DNA of 64,000 bases from Candidatus Jettenia sp. AMX2 (GCA_030583665.1 CP129469.1:3153043-3217042); one strand, 5' to 3'; shown: positions 51,448-60,681, numbered from the stretch's first letter. A program made the numbers and translations. The notes: generated by a model from the letters alone, not told the origin.

Positions 51448-52707
51448 ATGTCTGAAAAAGCAACGTCAAACAGTGCATGGCAAACAGCCCTGGTTCAGCT
51501 TGATACCGTATCAAAACTCATGATGCTTTCTGAAAATATTCATCAGATACTCAGAAATTTTGACCGCATCCTGAGTGTTTCCGTTCCTATTCATATGGAT
51601 GATGGCTCTATGAAGGTTTTTTGCGGTTTCCGGGTACAACATAATGCTTCGCGCGGCCCATACAAAGGCGGTATCAGATATCATCCGGACCTTACCCTTG
51701 ACGATTTAAAGGCGATGTCAATGGAAATGACATGGAAGTGTTCCCTGGCAGGGGTACCCTTTGGAGGTGCAAAAGGAGGCATAGTCTGCGACCCGAAAAT
51801 ACTATCAAAGAAAGAGCTGGAAAAGCTTACCAGAAGGTATACGATGGCAATTCTACCCGTTATTGGTGTAGAAAAGGATATTCCTGCTCCTGATGTTAAT
51901 ACAAACGAGCAGATCATGGCATGGATAATGGATGCTTATAGTCAAAATAACGGTTATTGCATACCTGGAATTGTAACTGGGAAGCCATTTCAAATAGGTG
52001 GTTCACTAGGCCGGAAGGATGCCACAGGACGTGGTATTGCCTTTACTGTTGCGAATGCAGCCAGATCTTTGAAAATGAACCTTCAGGGGCTTACCGTGGC
52101 AATTCAGGGGTACGGGAATGTCGGATCCGCTGCCGGCAGATTTCTTTCAGAGTCAGGCTGTAAAATTATTGCGGTAAGCAGTTCAAAGGGGGGCATACAT
52201 AATCCGAATGGTTTGGATCATGGTGTGATTTTAAAATATTACAAAGAAACGGGATCTTTTGAATACTTTCCAGATGCCGAAGGTATAACAAATGCGGAGC
52301 TTTTAGAATTACCTTGTGATGTGCTGATACCTGCAGCACTTGCAAATCAGCTTACAAAAGAGAATGCCGGCAGAGTAAAGGCAAAAATGATTGTCGAGGG
52401 GGCGAATGGTCCAACAACACCCGAGGCAGATATCATCTTAAATGAACGTAAAATACCTGTTGTTCCTGATATTCTTGCAAATTCAGGGGGTGTGATTGTT
52501 TCTTACTTCGAGTGGGTGCAGGATGTTCAATGTTTTTTCTGGTCTGAAAAGGAAGTGAATACGAGGCTAAAAGACCTTCTTGACCATGCTTATGAAGAGG
52601 TCTGTAATCTTTCTTTGGAAAGAGGATACAGTTTTCGTCTGGCGGCTATGGTATTGGCCGTTAAAAAGGTAGCAGACGCAATATCGGTAAGAGGTGTGTA
52701 TCCGTAA
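51448..52707 (+). CDS. gdhA: Glutamate dehydrogenase (Glu/Leu/Phe/Val family)
   Basis: A 419-residue enzyme interconverting glutamate with 2-oxoglutarate and ammonium. It has substrate site KGGIRYHPDLTLDDLKAMSM, catalytic Lys in PFGGAKGGI, DIPAPDVNTNEQIMAWIMD, nucleotide-binding VAIQGYGNVGSAAGRF, and PDILANSGGVIVSYFEWVQ. The length is usual for the hexameric small class. Cofactor preference cannot be read reliably. GGAGAAG precedes the ATG. In an ammonium-consuming organism it would be an assimilation route. Confidence 0.95.
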   Translation: MSEKATSNSAWQTALVQLDTVSKLMMLSENIHQILRNFDRILSVSVPIHMDDGSMKVFCGFRVQHNASRGPYKGGIRYHPDLTLDDLKAMSMEMTWKCSLAGVPFGGAKGGIVCDPKILSKKELEKLTRRYTMAILPVIGVEKDIPAPDVNTNEQIMAWIMDAYSQNNGYCIPGIVTGKPFQIGGSLGRKDATGRGIAFTVANAARSLKMNLQGLTVAIQGYGNVGSAAGRFLSESGCKIIAVSSSKGGIHNPNGLDHGVILKYYKETGSFEYFPDAEGITNAELLELPCDVLIPAALANQLTKENAGRVKAKMIVEGANGPTTPEADIILNERKIPVVPDILANSGGVIVSYFEWVQDVQCFFWSEKEVNTRLKDLLDHAYEEVCNLSLERGYSFRLAAMVLAVKKVADAISVRGVYP

Positions 52708-52837
52708 AGAGAAATGAGTAATTTTACCATGACTTTAACAAAAGATCAGCGAATAATGTGTTTTGTCATTTCTGTAGCTCCGTGTCCCTGTAGTTGTTAT
52801 CCACGGAAATGTAAGGATAATTTTTGAGGATAATCCG

Positions 52838-53341
52838 ATGTTACAATATGAAAACTTTAATGATACAGAAGCAATGTTAATAGCAATACATCTCGAAGAA
52901 GAAGGTTTGGAATTTTATTCTACAATAGCAAAGAATGTCAAATGTGATAAGGTAAGAGAAACTTTTTCACAACTGGCTTCAGATGAAAAAGAACATCTTG
53001 CACAATTTCAAAAGGTACATCTGGATTTGTCCCCTTTGGCAAATCCGGTTGGTGACTACGAAGACTGCATGGTAGACCTGTATCTGAAATATTTGGTGGA
53101 TACAGGTGTTTTTACAAAAAAAGGGGAAGCAAAGAGACTTGCTAATGAAATAAACACAGATACAGATGCCTTGAAAGTCGGTATTCAGGCGGAGGAGGCG
53201 GCAATTCATTATTACTGTGAAGCAGCAAAAAAAACCAAACACAAAAAAGGAAAAAAAGTATTTAAACAACTGGCAAATGAAGAAAGAAGGCATCTTGCAT
53301 TACTTACAAAGCATTTGAAGGAATCGGAAAAGGCGGTGTGA
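52838..53341 (+). CDS. Ferritin-like / rubrerythrin-domain protein
   Basis: A 167-residue four-helix di-iron protein. The two repeats are EEEGLEFYSTIAKN with ASDEKEHLAQF, and EEAAIHYYCEAAKK with ANEERRHLALL; these provide paired Glu and ExxH ligands. No C-terminal rubredoxin CxxC domain is present. Such erythrin-like proteins reduce peroxide or store iron. TTGAGGATAAT precedes the ATG. It lies among other oxidative-stress genes. Confidence 0.88.
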   Translation: MLQYENFNDTEAMLIAIHLEEEGLEFYSTIAKNVKCDKVRETFSQLASDEKEHLAQFQKVHLDLSPLANPVGDYEDCMVDLYLKYLVDTGVFTKKGEAKRLANEINTDTDALKVGIQAEEAAIHYYCEAAKKTKHKKGKKVFKQLANEERRHLALLTKHLKESEKAV

Positions 53342-53366
53342 GTGATTCTGCCTGACCAAAAAAGAG

Positions 53367-53822
53367 ATGCCTGGCAGAGAGTGTGTGGATAAATCAAAAA
53401 CTAATATCATAATTGATACACTGCTGTTTCTTTGTATAATAGCAATTATAGGCATTGGAATGCTTATGAAATTTATTTTATTGCCAGGCAAAGAAACAGT
53501 TGCCGTATACGGTGAACAAGTACAGGTGTTTTTCCGGGGAATGGACCGTCATGAATGGGGAGCTATTCATCTTGCTGTTGTATACGTCTTTCTTGGCTTA
53601 TTAACTCTTCATATCATCCTTCACTGGAAGATGATAGTTGCTATGTATCACAGATTAATAGGGAACAAGGTTGCAAGATGTATGGTCTTGGTGTTGATTG
53701 CTGTTATTGGCGTATTCCTTGCGGTCTTCCCTTTGTTTATAGAGCCTGAGGTGCAGGAGAAGGTCAGAAAGGACAGGCATCGGCAGAGGGGTATGATAGA
53801 TGAACTGAAAAGCATAAAATAA
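53367..53822 (+). CDS. DUF4405 membrane protein (cytochrome b-like)
   Basis: A 151-residue protein with three hydrophobic helices (about residues 15-38, 68-90 and 103-123). His residues occur in DRHEWGAIHLAVVYVF and in LLTLHIILHWKMI, the arrangement of DUF4405, thought to hold b-type heme. A basic C-terminal tail follows. It lies 26 bases before a second diheme c-type protein, suggesting that it passes electrons from the membrane to that protein. The start could also be the GTG at 53385. Confidence 0.82.
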   Translation: MPGRECVDKSKTNIIIDTLLFLCIIAIIGIGMLMKFILLPGKETVAVYGEQVQVFFRGMDRHEWGAIHLAVVYVFLGLLTLHIILHWKMIVAMYHRLIGNKVARCMVLVLIAVIGVFLAVFPLFIEPEVQEKVRKDRHRQRGMIDELKSIK

Positions 53823-53848
53823 GGAAGTAACAGAAAGGAGGAAAAATT

Positions 53849-55285
53849 ATGAAAAAAGGAATCAGGAAGCACAAAAGGATGCTGTTTGCTGTATGCAGTA
53901 TAGGTTTAATTGCATTACAGGGATTATGCGTTCGGGAAACAAAAGCCACCGAAGCTGTTACCCGGCAAAGGGACATAGGGGAGACCAGTTATGCACGTGT
54001 TGCGATAACGGAGCCTTTTGAGGTCACGAAGGCCCGGATGAAGGAAGCAAGACCGGAAATAATGAAGCGCCATGTGGACTTATTGAATGAACGTTATGAT
54101 TTGAGCGACAGGCCAGCTAAAGATGTTGCCATGTCCCGGGGAAAACCGGTACAGGAAGGAGTGCGGGTGAAACTTCCCAAAGGTGTTACCTGGGAACAAC
54201 TTGCAGAGATGTCACCGGAAGAGATTTATGACAAGGATCTGTTTCCCAAAGGATTTCTGCCGCTTCCGCATCCAAACCATGATGAAGGCGGTATGGTCTT
54301 CCCGAAGTTTCATATTGAGGAAATCAAAAGGCAGGAAGGGCGGGATCTGACCCGTTTTGATCTTGATTTTGATTTGCCGGATCATCTGTTACCTGAGTTT
54401 CCGCCACCGGTATTTTTAACAACGCGTCCGGATCTGGGTGATGTCTCCCGTGGCAAACTTATAACCGTTGATAACTTTTACGAGTTATTTAACGGAATAT
54501 TAAACCCAAAGCAGATAGAAGGGCTGAGGCTTCTGGTAACACCTTTTCCGCAGCAGCAATTTAATATGACGGAGGATCGACGTTCGGAACGGCCTCACCC
54601 CGGAGTTAGCTGTTTTGATTGTCATGTAAATGGCCATACGAACGGAGCCACGCATCTTGCCGGTGATGCACGTCCGCAGAAATTCCGCCGCCGGATTGAT
54701 ACCCCCACATTGCGGGGAGTAAAGATTCAACGGTTATTTGGTTCACAGCGGGCATTGAAAAGTATTGAGGATTTTACAGAATTTGAGCAGCGCGCCGCAT
54801 ACTTTGACGGGGACCCTGTCATTGCGACGAAAAAAGGGGTGAATATCCTTGAGCGGGGAAGCCAGGTACATTTTATGGCTGAGATGCAGGCACTGCTGGA
54901 TTTTCCGCCTGCCCCGAAACTGAATCTCTATGGAAAGCTGGATCCGAAAAAAGCAACGGAGGCAGAACTTCGGGGGCAAAAGGTATTTTTTTCAAAAGCC
55001 CAGTGTGCTGTTTGCCATATACCACCATTCTATACTGATAATCTCATGCATAATCTTCGGACAGAAAGATTTTATAAATCCCGCGTGATTAACGGACGCA
55101 TGGCAAGTGCAGACGGTCCTATCAAGACATTCCCGCTTCGCGGAATCAAGGATTCACCACCGTACCTGCATGACGGAAGATTGCTGACCCTTGAAGATAC
55201 AGTTGAATTCTTTAATCTGATCCTTGAAACAAAGCTCACAAAGGAAGAAAAAGAAGATCTTGTAGCCTTTTTACGGGCATTCTAG
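53849..55285 (+). CDS. Diheme MauG/CCP-like cytochrome c, divergent
   Basis: A 478-residue exported protein; signal helix at about residues 8-30, and GAAAGGAGG before the ATG. About 190 residues without a recognised domain precede the heme region. The heme sites are CFDCHVNGHTNG (about residue 257) and CAVCHIPPFYTDN (about 388). IDTPTLRGVKIQRLFGSQ, GPIKTFPLRGIKDSPPYLHDG and LEDTVEFFNLIL match the peroxidase family. It differs from the protein at 49550-50734 in its long N-terminal extension. Likely an oxidant-reducing or protein-modifying enzyme; the substrate is unknown. Confidence 0.88.
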   Translation: MKKGIRKHKRMLFAVCSIGLIALQGLCVRETKATEAVTRQRDIGETSYARVAITEPFEVTKARMKEARPEIMKRHVDLLNERYDLSDRPAKDVAMSRGKPVQEGVRVKLPKGVTWEQLAEMSPEEIYDKDLFPKGFLPLPHPNHDEGGMVFPKFHIEEIKRQEGRDLTRFDLDFDLPDHLLPEFPPPVFLTTRPDLGDVSRGKLITVDNFYELFNGILNPKQIEGLRLLVTPFPQQQFNMTEDRRSERPHPGVSCFDCHVNGHTNGATHLAGDARPQKFRRRIDTPTLRGVKIQRLFGSQRALKSIEDFTEFEQRAAYFDGDPVIATKKGVNILERGSQVHFMAEMQALLDFPPAPKLNLYGKLDPKKATEAELRGQKVFFSKAQCAVCHIPPFYTDNLMHNLRTERFYKSRVINGRMASADGPIKTFPLRGIKDSPPYLHDGRLLTLEDTVEFFNLILETKLTKEEKEDLVAFLRAF

Positions 55286-55297
55286 AAGGAGATCGTT

Positions 55298-55981
55298 ATG
55301 TTAAACAGGCGTGAATTTCTGGCGATTGCAGGCGCAGGTAGCGCCGCTGTTTTAATTAATTTTGACATTCCATTATTTGAACCAGGAGAGGAGAAAAAAG
55401 ATATGTCGTATACTGCAAAGGATTATTCGAAACTTATTGGCATGGAAGGATTCAGTGAAACATTGCTGAAAAATCATTTTACTCTCTATCAGGGGTATGT
55501 GACTAATACAAACAAGGTTATTGAAACGCTTCATCAGATGCTCAAAGAAGGGAAAACGGCTACACCGGAATTTTCCGAATTAAAAAGAAGGCTGGGATGG
55601 GAATTCAACGGGATGAGGCTTCATGAATATTATTTTGAAAATCTCGGCGGGAAAGGCGGAATTCATAAAGAGGGGAAGCTTGCAAAGAAGATGGCAGAAG
55701 ATTTTGGAGATTACGGTATGTGGGAAAAAGACTTCAGGGCGATAGCTGCAATGAGGGGAATTGGATGGGCAGTTCTTTATCAGGACAATATGAACGGGAA
55801 ACTGATTAACTTCTGGATAAATGAACATGATGTTTCCCACCCTGCCGGATGTAATCCCCTGTTGATACTCGATGTCTTTGAACATGCCTTTATGATTGAC
55901 TACGGGCTTAAGAGGGCAGATTATATAGAAGCATTCTTTAAAAATATCAATTGGGCGGCAGCAGAGGCAAGATTAAAATAA
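55298..55981 (+). CDS. Fe/Mn superoxide dismutase with Tat signal
   Basis: A 227-residue SodA/SodB-fold protein. The N-terminus has the twin-arginine motif NRREFLAIAGAGSAA. The metal ligands are His in KNHFTLYQGYV, His in RLHEYYFENLGG, and Asp and His in LDVFEHAFMIDYG. Folded, metal-loaded export by Tat would put it outside the cytoplasm. GAAGGAG precedes the ATG, 12 bases after the diheme protein gene, so the two are probably co-transcribed. Fe versus Mn cannot be told. Confidence 0.92.
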   Translation: MLNRREFLAIAGAGSAAVLINFDIPLFEPGEEKKDMSYTAKDYSKLIGMEGFSETLLKNHFTLYQGYVTNTNKVIETLHQMLKEGKTATPEFSELKRRLGWEFNGMRLHEYYFENLGGKGGIHKEGKLAKKMAEDFGDYGMWEKDFRAIAAMRGIGWAVLYQDNMNGKLINFWINEHDVSHPAGCNPLLILDVFEHAFMIDYGLKRADYIEAFFKNINWAAAEARLK

Positions 55982-56124
55982 TACCGGAATGATTTTTTTA
56001 TTCAAATGGCTTTTAACTATCAGGGACAAACATCCCCTTCAATAGATATATGGTGATGTTTGTCCTGCTTCAGGTGGATATAAAGTTGCTTTCAAAGCCG
56101 CCTGGTTACGGAGGAGGAATAGTG

Positions 56125-56367
56125 ATGAATGTTGTTATTTGGATGCTTAGCGGTGTTATTGCAGGCTGGCTTGCGGGGCTGATAATCAGAGGCAGAGGTT
56201 TCGGGCTCGTTGGCGACTTGATTATCGGGATACTGGGAGGTATACTTGGGGGCTGGCTCTTCGCTTTCTTTGGTCTTATTGTTATAGGGATTATTGGAAA
56301 TATCCTGGCAGCGGTAATTGGAGGTGTTGTGCTGGTAACCATTGTTCGTACCTTGCGCCGTGCATAA
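56125..56367 (+). CDS. GlsB/YeaQ/YmgE-family small membrane protein
   Basis: An 80-residue protein from ATG 56125, preceded by GGAGGAGG. Three Gly-rich hydrophobic helices (GVIAGWLAGLIIRGRGFG, LIIGILGGILGGWLFAFFG and a final IIGNILAAVIGGVVLV) are diagnostic of the transglycosylase-associated family. In other bacteria it is stress-induced, with unknown mechanism. A longer frame from 56050 is unlikely. Confidence 0.9.
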   Translation: MNVVIWMLSGVIAGWLAGLIIRGRGFGLVGDLIIGILGGILGGWLFAFFGLIVIGIIGNILAAVIGGVVLVTIVRTLRRA

Positions 56368-56456
56368 GAAGTATTTCGGTTTTTTCATCTTTATTTATGC
56401 AACATCATCCCATGAATCACAGACAGGTTCTTTTATAACAGGGAAAAGGGGCAATT

Positions 56457-57023
56457 ATGAAAAAATCTTTAGGTGCAAAAGCTATTCTGTATCCAACACC
56501 GGTTCTCATCATTGGTTCATATGATAAAGACGGGAAACCAAATGCAATGAATGTAGCCTGGGGAGGCCTTTGCTGTTCCAACCCGCCGAGTGTTGCTATT
56601 TCCCTCAGGAAAGCTACGTATAGTTACGGTAATATTACGGAAAAAAAGGCTTTTACGGTTAATATTCCATCACAAAACTATGTAAAGCAGGCGGATTATT
56701 TTGGAATTGCATCCGGTGGAAAAGAGGATAAGTTTTCAGTTACCGGACTTACTGCTGTCAAAAGCGATTTTGTGGATGCCCCCTATATCAGCGAGTTTCC
56801 GCTTGTTTTGGAATGCAAATTGACACATACAATTGAAATAGGATTACATACGCAGTTTATTGGTGAAATTGTTGATATAAAAGCTGAAGATTCTGTACTT
56901 GATGAAAACATGTCAATCGATGCAGAGAAGATACACCCGGTGCTTTATGCCCCCGAGACACGTGCTTATTATGGTATGGGTGAATATCTTGGTAAGGCGT
57001 TTTCGATAGGTAAGCAGTTGTAA
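56457..57023 (+). CDS. Flavin reductase-like / flavoredoxin protein
   Basis: A 188-residue FMN-binding split-barrel protein: [63 protein letters not shown] and a C-terminal [12 protein letters not shown]. It is related to flavoredoxin of sulfate reducers. It transfers electrons between FMN and partners, or reduces free flavin. AAAAGGGG precedes the ATG. Confidence 0.9.
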   Translation: MKKSLGAKAILYPTPVLIIGSYDKDGKPNAMNVAWGGLCCSNPPSVAISLRKATYSYGNITEKKAFTVNIPSQNYVKQADYFGIASGGKEDKFSVTGLTAVKSDFVDAPYISEFPLVLECKLTHTIEIGLHTQFIGEIVDIKAEDSVLDENMSIDAEKIHPVLYAPETRAYYGMGEYLGKAFSIGKQL

Positions 57024-57052
57024 CGAAATAGTAGATAATAATTTCTGTTATT

Positions 57053-57223
57053 TGACAAGATTGCGAAAAAGAACAAGATACTGGTTGTTGTCGACAATAC
57101 CTTTGCAACGCTTTTTTTTCAAAAGCCTCTGAAACAGGGATAACCGGTGAGCTTATCCGGATATCTGCAGGAATTGAACATAAGGAAGATTTAATTGACG
57201 ATCTCGGGTGCGCTTTGACATAA
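57053..57223 (+). pseudogene. Cys/Met-metabolism PLP enzyme, internally deleted relic
   Basis: One frame reads KIAKKNKILVVVDNTFATLF then QKPLKQG and a stop. The next frame continues GITGELIRISAGIEHKEDLI and DDLGCALT to a stop at 57223. These are the PLP-binding VDNTFA region and the C-terminal SAGIEHKEDLIDDL of cystathionine gamma-synthase or methionine gamma-lyase. About 200 residues between them, including the PLP lysine, are gone. A clear remnant. Confidence 0.85.
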
Positions 57224-57261
57224 TACAATTTTAAAGCAGGAGAATCAGGAAGGAGGTTTCT

Positions 57262-57732
57262 ATGATTGTAAGGCAGTTGCAGGAGTTTTTGGATACACAA
57301 GGTATTAAGTATATCACGATAAGCCATTCACGGTCTTTTACAGCGCAGGAAACAGCCGAATCTGCCCATATTCCAAAAAAAGAATTAGCAAAAGTGGTTG
57401 TTATAAAAATAGAGGGAAAGGTTGCCATGGCTGTTATTCCGGCTTCATGTAGGGTAGATATTGATCTTTTAAAAAAGGTCGTTGGTTCAGACAAGATTGA
57501 GTTTGCTAATGAAAGGGAATTCAAAGACCTGTTCACGGCATGCGAGCCTGGCGCTATGCCACCTTTCGGGAATCTTTATGGAATGGATGTGTATGTAACG
57601 GAAGAATTGATGGAAAATAAAGAGATTGTATTTAATGCCGGTACTCACAGAGAACTCATCAGGATGGCATATAAAGACTTTGAGAGATTGGTAAAACCCG
57701 AAATAGCGAAATTTTGTGCTGAGATTACTTAG
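57262..57732 (+). CDS. YbaK/ProXp-type aminoacyl-tRNA deacylase
   Basis: A 156-residue single-domain protein with SFTAQETAESAHIPKKELAK, VVVIKIEGKVAMAVIP and CEPGAMPPFGNLYG, ending in KEIVFNAGTHRELIRM. The catalytic-type Lys of the YbaK fold is in the KVVVIK strand. These proteins hydrolyse mischarged tRNAs in the cytoplasm; the specificity (Cys-tRNAPro or Ala-tRNAPro) is not determinable. AGGAAGGAGG precedes the ATG. Confidence 0.9.
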   Translation: MIVRQLQEFLDTQGIKYITISHSRSFTAQETAESAHIPKKELAKVVVIKIEGKVAMAVIPASCRVDIDLLKKVVGSDKIEFANEREFKDLFTACEPGAMPPFGNLYGMDVYVTEELMENKEIVFNAGTHRELIRMAYKDFERLVKPEIAKFCAEIT

Positions 57733-57793
57733 GTATTGCAAAAGCAAGTATCCATCGTTTTAATGGCTGGCATGGAAAACAAAGGAGGTGCGT

Positions 57794-57985
57794 ATGTTTC
57801 ATTTGTATATCACAAAAGAGGACAAGGACATTCTGGCGCGGGTCTTAGAGGAAAATATTTCTGAGCTACGCATGGAAATTGCAAATACGGACAGCATGGA
57901 TTTCAGAGAGGATTTGAAAAGGCAAAAAGAGGCATTAATGAGAATTTCAGATGCATTACTGCAGGCAAAAGAGGAAGCCCTGTAA
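57794..57985 (+). CDS. Small helical hypothetical protein
   Basis: 63 residues from ATG 57794, five bases after AAAGGAGG. It begins MFHLYITKEDKDILARVLEE and is followed by two amphipathic charged helices to LLQAKEEAL. It is probably cytoplasmic. I do not recognise a family. It follows the deacylase gene by 61 bases on the same strand and may be co-transcribed. Confidence 0.7.
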   Translation: MFHLYITKEDKDILARVLEENISELRMEIANTDSMDFREDLKRQKEALMRISDALLQAKEEAL

Positions 57986-57987
57986 GT

Positions 57988-58212
57988 TATAGGATCTACC
58001 AGATGAAACCGAACAGAATATGGTGAAAGTAGAGTTTTTTGCACGACAGAGCGGCCTCTTCTTTTCATTGCTATCCCTATCATTGTCATTGCGAGGAACG
58101 AAGTGACGAAGCAATCTCACGGTTATGGAAAGGGGATGCTTCAGGCTCCGCCTTCGCAATGACGGTTGCGGCAGGGAGGGGATTGCTTCGGAAAAGGCCC
58201 TCGCAATGACCG
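57988..58212. repeat. Composite interspersed repeat
   Basis: Two known pieces are joined. Bases 57988-58060 (GATCTACCAGATGAAACCGA, AAGTAG, GCACGACAGAGCGGCC) match 27590-27735 in reverse with a deletion. Bases 58084-58212 form a GTCATTGCGAGGAACGAAGT...CCCTCGCAATGACC inverted repeat like that at 21769-21845. It contains no gene. Confidence 0.75.
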
Positions 58213-58296
58213 ATGGGTAGTCTTTATCAGTTGGAACATGTTCAGTTTGATACTTTGAGTACTATCCAGTGTATATGCCATGGAGCATTATTTGTC

Positions 58297-58935
58297 ATGA
58301 CAAATCAATATACTCCCGAAAAGAAACATGCAGAGGTCATAAAATTGCCAGCAGCCAGATACCAGGGTGGGGTATCCGTGGAAGAGGCCTTACTGAAAAG
58401 GCGGTCTGTCCGGGAATATCAGCATGAACCATTATCACTCGCTGAAGTTTCACAACTTCTTTGGGCTGCCCAAGGGATAACGGGGCCGCATGGTATAAGA
58501 ACAGCACCTTCAGCCGGGGCCCTGTATCCGCTTGAAATATATCTTGTTGTTGGACGTGTACATGAACTGCCGAAAGGGGTTTACAAATACCAGCCATACG
58601 GCCATGAGCTGATAAGGAACGGGGAAGAAAATCAACTGCCCGGATTAGCAACTGCTGCTCTTGAGCAAAACTTCATCAGGGAAGCAGCAATTGCGATTGT
58701 TTTTTCAGCACTCTATGAGCGGGTAACGATGAAATACGGCGAGCGGGGAATAAGATATGTCTATATGGACCTGGGACACAGCGCTCAAAATGTTCATCTG
58801 CAAGCTGTTTCATTAAACCTTGGAACCGTTGTTGTCGGGGCTTTTTATGATAATGAAGTGAAAAATATTATTGGGATACCCGGCGAAGCACAGCCCCTTT
58901 GTATAATGCCGGTAGGAAGGATCCTGCAAAAGTAA
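58297..58935 (+). CDS. SagB-type nitroreductase family oxidoreductase
   Basis: About 212 residues from ATG 58297 (MTNQYTPEKKHAEVIKLP), with GGAG upstream; an earlier frame from 58213 reads into repeat sequence. FMN-binding features are RRSVREYQHEPL, LLWAAQGITGPHGIRTAPSA, GALYPLEIYLVV, YVYMDLGHSAQNVHLQA and IIGIPGEAQPLCIMPVG. This is the standalone SagB-like class; no RiPP precursor or cyclase is nearby. The substrate is unknown. Confidence 0.9.
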   Translation: MTNQYTPEKKHAEVIKLPAARYQGGVSVEEALLKRRSVREYQHEPLSLAEVSQLLWAAQGITGPHGIRTAPSAGALYPLEIYLVVGRVHELPKGVYKYQPYGHELIRNGEENQLPGLATAALEQNFIREAAIAIVFSALYERVTMKYGERGIRYVYMDLGHSAQNVHLQAVSLNLGTVVVGAFYDNEVKNIIGIPGEAQPLCIMPVGRILQK

Positions 58936-58967
58936 TCAGCGTACTGCGATAGTTATGGAGGAGAAGA

Positions 58968-59729
58968 ATGAGGATTGGCAAGTTGTTTTTAATGCTACTA
59001 TGCATCTTTATTGTGACAATTACCGCTCCTGCTTATGCAACTGAAGAACCAGATTCTCTTTACACACGCATTCTGGAACGATATGTAACGGAAGACGGAT
59101 TGGTTGATTACCAGGCAATCAAAGATGACCAGGCATTCGAAAAATATATTGAATATCTTTCAAAAACAGACCCTGATACGCTGCCATCTGATAAACATGA
59201 ACTGGCTTTTTGGATTAATGCTTATAATGCATTCAATATCAAAGGGGTACTGGAAGAATACCCAATAAAGAGCATCCTTAATGTGGGATTGTTTCCAAAC
59301 AGTTTCTTTGTCTTCAAGAAATTTCATACCAAAAAAGGAATGACTACTTTAAGAAGAATAGAAAGAATGCTGAGGGAATTTCAGGAGCCCGGAGTGCATT
59401 TTGCCCTTACTTCTGCTTCCATGAGCTGCCCAAAATTACGAAGAGAGCCATATAAGGCAGAAAAACTGGAAAAACAGCTGAATGATCAGGCAGTAAATTT
59501 TATACAAGACAAGGACAGGAATTATCTCGACAGGGAAAATAATATTCTCTATCTCTCTGCTGTTTTTAAATGGTATGAAAATGATTTTGTTAAAAAAGGT
59601 GAAAGATTAGAGGATTATGTCATATCATTTTTAAACCCTGATGATGCGAAGTATATTATGGACCACAAGGTAGAAGTAAGATACCTTGATTACGACTGGA
59701 GCCTGAACGAATACAAGCCAGAACTATAA
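58968..59729 (+). CDS. DUF547 secreted protein
   Basis: A 253-residue protein with a signal peptide ending near APAYA-TEE. The DUF547 core is DTLPSDKHELAFWINAYNAF, followed by IKSILNVGLF, KKFHTKKGMTTLRRIERMLR, VHFALTSASMSCPKLRREPY and YLSAVFKWYENDF. The Cys in SASMSCP and the invariant Asn-Ala-Tyr-Asn are kept; function in bacteria is unknown. TATGGAGGAG precedes the ATG. The 88 bases after it separate it from the convergent lgt gene. Confidence 0.9.
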   Translation: MRIGKLFLMLLCIFIVTITAPAYATEEPDSLYTRILERYVTEDGLVDYQAIKDDQAFEKYIEYLSKTDPDTLPSDKHELAFWINAYNAFNIKGVLEEYPIKSILNVGLFPNSFFVFKKFHTKKGMTTLRRIERMLREFQEPGVHFALTSASMSCPKLRREPYKAEKLEKQLNDQAVNFIQDKDRNYLDRENNILYLSAVFKWYENDFVKKGERLEDYVISFLNPDDAKYIMDHKVEVRYLDYDWSLNEYKPEL

Positions 59730-59817
59730 AAATACCTTTGGCGGGATAGTTTCGTACGTTGGTCTTTCTTAATGATAAAAAATTACCATCGCACATTGGC
59801 CGTTATGCCTGGCAGGG

Positions 59818-60681
59818 CTACCTGCTGATACTCCCTGTTCTCAAAACGTTAAACCGCAGGATGATAAAAAGTGTCAGTGATACGGCAAATATGAATATAC
59901 TGATTATTTGGGCTATCGTTAAATAATTAAAAAACAAAGGATTATCTCCCCGTAAAGACTCCATAAAAAACCTGATTACAGGATAAAGTATTCCGAAGAG
60001 CAAAAAGACCTCTCCTTCTTTCCTCCGGTATTTGAAAAATATACTAAGGGTAAAGAAAAGTGCAATATTTAAAAAAAACGAGTAAAGTTGTGTAGGATGG
60101 ATTGAGAGGGAGTGGGTATCGGAAAGCTGAACCAATCCAAGTTCATAGTGATGAAGAAATGCCGGACTGCCATCTATTATACCCATTTTATCCGTTGTCC
60201 TCGGGAATTGAACTGCCCATGGTAGGTGTGATGCAATTTTTCCAAAACAACAACCGTTAAGGAAGCATCCGATACGGCCAAAGGCAAGTCCTAACACACC
60301 GGAAGGGATAAGAATATCAAGCACCTTAAGAAAAGGCCATTGGTGTTTTTTGACAAAAATATAGCCAACAATGAATGCGGCAAGCAATCCTCCGTAATAG
60401 ACCAGACCACCTTCATAAATCTTAAAGATACTGAGAAGGTCATCCTTGTAACTATCGAAAAACTGAATTACAAAAAACAACCTTGCCCCAAATATTCCTC
60501 CACAAAGCATATAGATTCCAAGATCAGTAATTTTACCCGGGTCTATATTTTCCTTCTGAGCCCTCCACCTGGCAAGGTAAATTGCTATGAGGAAAGCAAT
60601 CATCAGCATAAATCCGTAAGAATATACAGGGATGGTTTTCTGGAGGAGGGGGATGGGGATTTCAAATAAGATTTTTCTCAT
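59818..60681 (-). CDS. lgt: Prolipoprotein diacylglyceryl transferase
   Basis: A 287-residue inner-membrane protein with seven hydrophobic helices. Signature segments are [37 protein letters not shown] and [17 protein letters not shown]. It transfers a diacylglyceryl group from phosphatidylglycerol to the lipobox Cys, and would act on the lipoproteins encoded at 10298 and 20418. Its ATG overlaps the panD stop (ATGA), so they are co-translated. Confidence 0.95.
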   Translation of the reverse strand: MRKILFEIPIPLLQKTIPVYSYGFMLMIAFLIAIYLARWRAQKENIDPGKITDLGIYMLCGGIFGARLFFVIQFFDSYKDDLLSIFKIYEGGLVYYGGLLAAFIVGYIFVKKHQWPFLKVLDILIPSGVLGLAFGRIGCFLNGCCFGKIASHLPWAVQFPRTTDKMGIIDGSPAFLHHYELGLVQLSDTHSLSIHPTQLYSFFLNIALFFTLSIFFKYRRKEGEVFLLFGILYPVIRFFMESLRGDNPLFFNYLTIAQIISIFIFAVSLTLFIILRFNVLRTGSISR

